Assembly (NCBI GenBank): GCA_934167935.1
Contig: CAKPMH010000012.1
Coordinates: 1 to 35,402, forward strand
Length of the DNA: 35,402 nt
From: an uncultured Bacilli bacterium
GTDB lineage: Bacteria; Bacillota_I; Bacilli_A; RF39; UBA660
Direction: 5' to 3'
Under the pieces are notes generated by a model. That model was given only the letters and a program-made list of their open reading frames with translations. It had not been told where the DNA came from and ran no database searches. Shown piece after piece: positions 33,785 through 35,402 of this stretch. Within the stretch, counting starts at the first letter, position 1. Each line of letters opens with the position of its first letter. A program made the translations under genes and the position numbers.

Positions 33785-35402
33785 TTATCTCCTTCTTTCT
33801 TTTATTGATTCTGGATTATCTAAATACATGAGTGATTCAAATCTTTTTTCATTAACTTTTAATAGTCCTCGTTCTAAATCTTGTTCATTTTGAACTTTAT
33901 ATAAAAATCCCTTAAATTTATCCAATTTATATTTTAAAACATCATTTTCAAAACAAAAATAATACACTTGAACATAATTAGATAATGTATTAACTTCATC
34001 TATTGAATCAAAGTCTGAAAATATTACTGTTTTTTCTGCTTTTTTTTCTATCAAATATTTATCTATACTTTTATCTATCAATTTATAATTTATTTTATTT
34101 TCTTTTTCTATTTTAGATTCAATATCATTAAATCCACTAAATCTATAAGAACCAGCCTTTTCTAATAATTGTACAAGTTCAGTAATTGTAATAGACTTAT
34201 CTATTGATTCAATTTGTACATTAACTATTTCATTAAATCCAACTAATACTTTTATATTTTTCTTCAAAAGTTCTACCACAATAACTGCCAGAAGAGATGA
34301 ATAAGTACTCATACTACCTGACATATCAAAGTAAAAAGATAAAGGTACATTTTCATTTTTACCATTTGAATAATCATAACCATATTTATCAGTTAATACT
34401 TTTGTATATTGTTTTGTTTCTAAATGGACAATAACATCTTTTATTTCCCATTTATGAAAACCATTTGTTTTTTCTAATGAATTCGATCTAACATTTAAAT
34501 CTGTTTGTTTTCTTGTAAATCGCTGATTAAGAAATTTATTAATTAAAGTTTTAATAATTATTTCACTAACTTTTCTTTTATCAGAAATATCAATAGAATA
34601 TCCTCTACCTTTATCTCTATCCAAAAAAGATGGCAAATCTTTTAATGATTCTAAAAATTCATTTTTTACTTCTTCATTTTTAATAGATTCCTTGCTATTT
34701 TCTAATTGTTCTTGTTTTTCTTTATATTGATTTAATTTATCTTTTAATTTTTTCAATGCTTCTTTTTGTTTTTCTAAATTTGATTTTTCCTCTTCTGTTT
34801 CAATATCTTTATTTTCTAAATCTTGAAAAGAATCATTTTCAAATTTATTGTGCTCTTCATTACTTTTATTTTTATCTAATGAATTATCATATTCTTCACT
34901 GGTATTTAAATTATCATCTATTTCTTGATCTTCTAAAGATTCTTCTTTTTCTAAACCTTTTTGTTGCTCTAATTGTTTCATTTGATCTTCTAATGTTTTT
35001 ATTTGATCTTCCAAATTTTTTATTTGATCTTCTAATGAATTTCCTTTTTTTTCTAAACCATTATCATTATTATTTTTTTGTTTATTTTCAAAACTAGTTT
35101 GTTTTTTATCGAGTTCTTGATTTTTTGATAAATTATTATATTTATCTTCATCAAGTTTTTGATTACTATCATCATCATTTAATGATTCAGAAGTTTCTTC
35201 TTTTTCAAAATTTTTTTGTTGTTCTAACTGTTTCATTTGATTTTCTAGTGTTTTTATTTGATCTTCCAAATTTTTTATTTGATCTTCTAATGAAGTTTCC
35301 TTTTTTTCTAAAACATTATCATTACTATTTTTTTGTTTATTTTCAAAACTAGTTTGTTTTTTATCGAGTTCTTGATTTTTTGATAAATTATTATATTTAT
35401 CT
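33785..35402 (-). CDS. VWA-domain protein with tandem coiled-coil repeats (truncated by window edge)
   Basis: The frame is open to the window end; the TTG at 35269 is only internal, since the same repeat sequence continues upstream of it. The C-terminal half is a von Willebrand factor A domain with MIDAS: FYFDMSGSMSTYSS (DxSxS), VGFNEIV, and IFSDFDSID. The N-terminal part consists of heptad-like repeats (LEDQIKNLEDQIKTLE then QMKQLEQQK) inside a larger 85-residue unit rich in Asp, Glu, Lys, Asn and Gln. A VWA protein directly upstream of a MoxR ATPase with a 1-nt gap is the classic partner arrangement. The repeats may set length or bind partners. The true start is off the window. Confidence 0.85.
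   Translation of the reverse strand, partial: DKYNNLSKNQELDKKQTSFENKQKNSNDNVLEKKETSLEDQIKNLEDQIKTLENQMKQLEQQKNFEKEETSESLNDDDSNQKLDEDKYNNLSKNQELDKKQTSFENKQKNNNDNGLEKKGNSLEDQIKNLEDQIKTLEDQMKQLEQQKGLEKEESLEDQEIDDNLNTSEEYDNSLDKNKSNEEHNKFENDSFQDLENKDIETEEEKSNLEKQKEALKKLKDKLNQYKEKQEQLENSKESIKNEEVKNEFLESLKDLPSFLDRDKGRGYSIDISDKRKVSEIIIKTLINKFLNQRFTRKQTDLNVRSNSLEKTNGFHKWEIKDVIVHLETKQYTKVLTDKYGYDYSNGKNENVPLSFYFDMSGSMSTYSSLLAVIVVELLKKNIKVLVGFNEIVNVQIESIDKSITITELVQLLEKAGSYRFSGFNDIESKIEKENKINYKLIDKSIDKYLIEKKAEKTVIFSDFDSIDEVNTLSNYVQVYYFCFENDVLKYKLDKFKGFLYKVQNEQDLERGLLKVNEKRFESLMYLDNPESIKERRR
34935..35402 (-). repeat. 255-bp tandem repeat inside the VWA gene
   Basis: Two copies (the second cut by the window end) offset by 255 bp: for example TTTCATTTGA at 34976-34985 recurs at 35231-35240, and the GAGTTCTTGATTTTTTGATA block near 35110 recurs near 35365. 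255 is a multiple of 3, so copy-number change would keep the frame and alter the coiled-coil length by 85 residues per copy. Confidence 0.85.

Noticed and set aside
34756..35352. Two plus-strand Leu/Phe-rich ORFs resembling membrane proteins
   Set aside because: They are antisense readings of the Asp/Glu/Lys/Asn-rich repeats of the VWA gene and repeat with the same period.

Overview
The window is very AT-rich and gene-dense. It reads as chromosome from a low-GC Gram-positive relative of the Firmicutes/Bacilli, probably an uncultured gut-type lineage near the Erysipelotrichales/Mollicutes border. The evidence is ComEA/ComEC, LytR-CpsA-Psr, Der and EngB proteins of Firmicutes type, AGGAGG-type ribosome binding sites almost everywhere, and extreme A/T codon use. 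The lineage is inference; no rRNA is present. TAA (about 29) and TAG (8) end nearly all genes. TGA ends only the upstream ORF of an IS element, and one TGA interrupts an otherwise intact HD-domain gene.

Layout. 1-6223 (minus): the start of a DUF1016/YhcG-type protein running off the window, comEC, comEA, a type IV prepilin, an LCP cell-wall glycopolymer transferase and a metallophosphoesterase. 6296-6410: a tRNA-Cys with a near-consensus promoter. 6511-10628 (plus): an integrative mobilizable element with a small unknown ORF, a compact control region (promoter, operator-like palindrome, 25-codon leader peptide, terminator/attenuator), a large serine recombinase, a hairpin-rich oriT-like region and a Mob/Pre relaxase. 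10625-11969 (minus): a flavin reductase and a Cof-type HAD phosphatase. 12204-15082: a frameshifted unknown gene, an HExxH protein, and an IS3-family element that appears to sit in the loop of a terminator hairpin.

15101-22631 (minus): a putative lipoprotein, a possible beta-helix protein, a frameshifted member of a paralogous pair (its partner is at 21942-22523), the ribosome-assembly GTPases Der and EngB, a degenerate response-regulator receiver, an M15-type peptidase and several small unknown proteins.

22602-35402 (minus) is the least ordinary part. One operon encodes an HNH nuclease with a long unknown N-terminus, a protein with a triplicated helical repeat, a DUF1292 protein and an HD hydrolase with an internal TGA. 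Then come a transglutaminase-like protein and a two-gene XRE regulator/DUF4097 unit. The last operon encodes a VWA-domain protein with 255-bp tandem coiled-coil repeats, a MoxR-like AAA+ ATPase, an ankyrin protein and an unknown protein, and ends in a clear terminator. The two operons are the best candidates for undescribed systems; their function is not established by sequence alone. I saw no CRISPR array, rRNA or replication origin.
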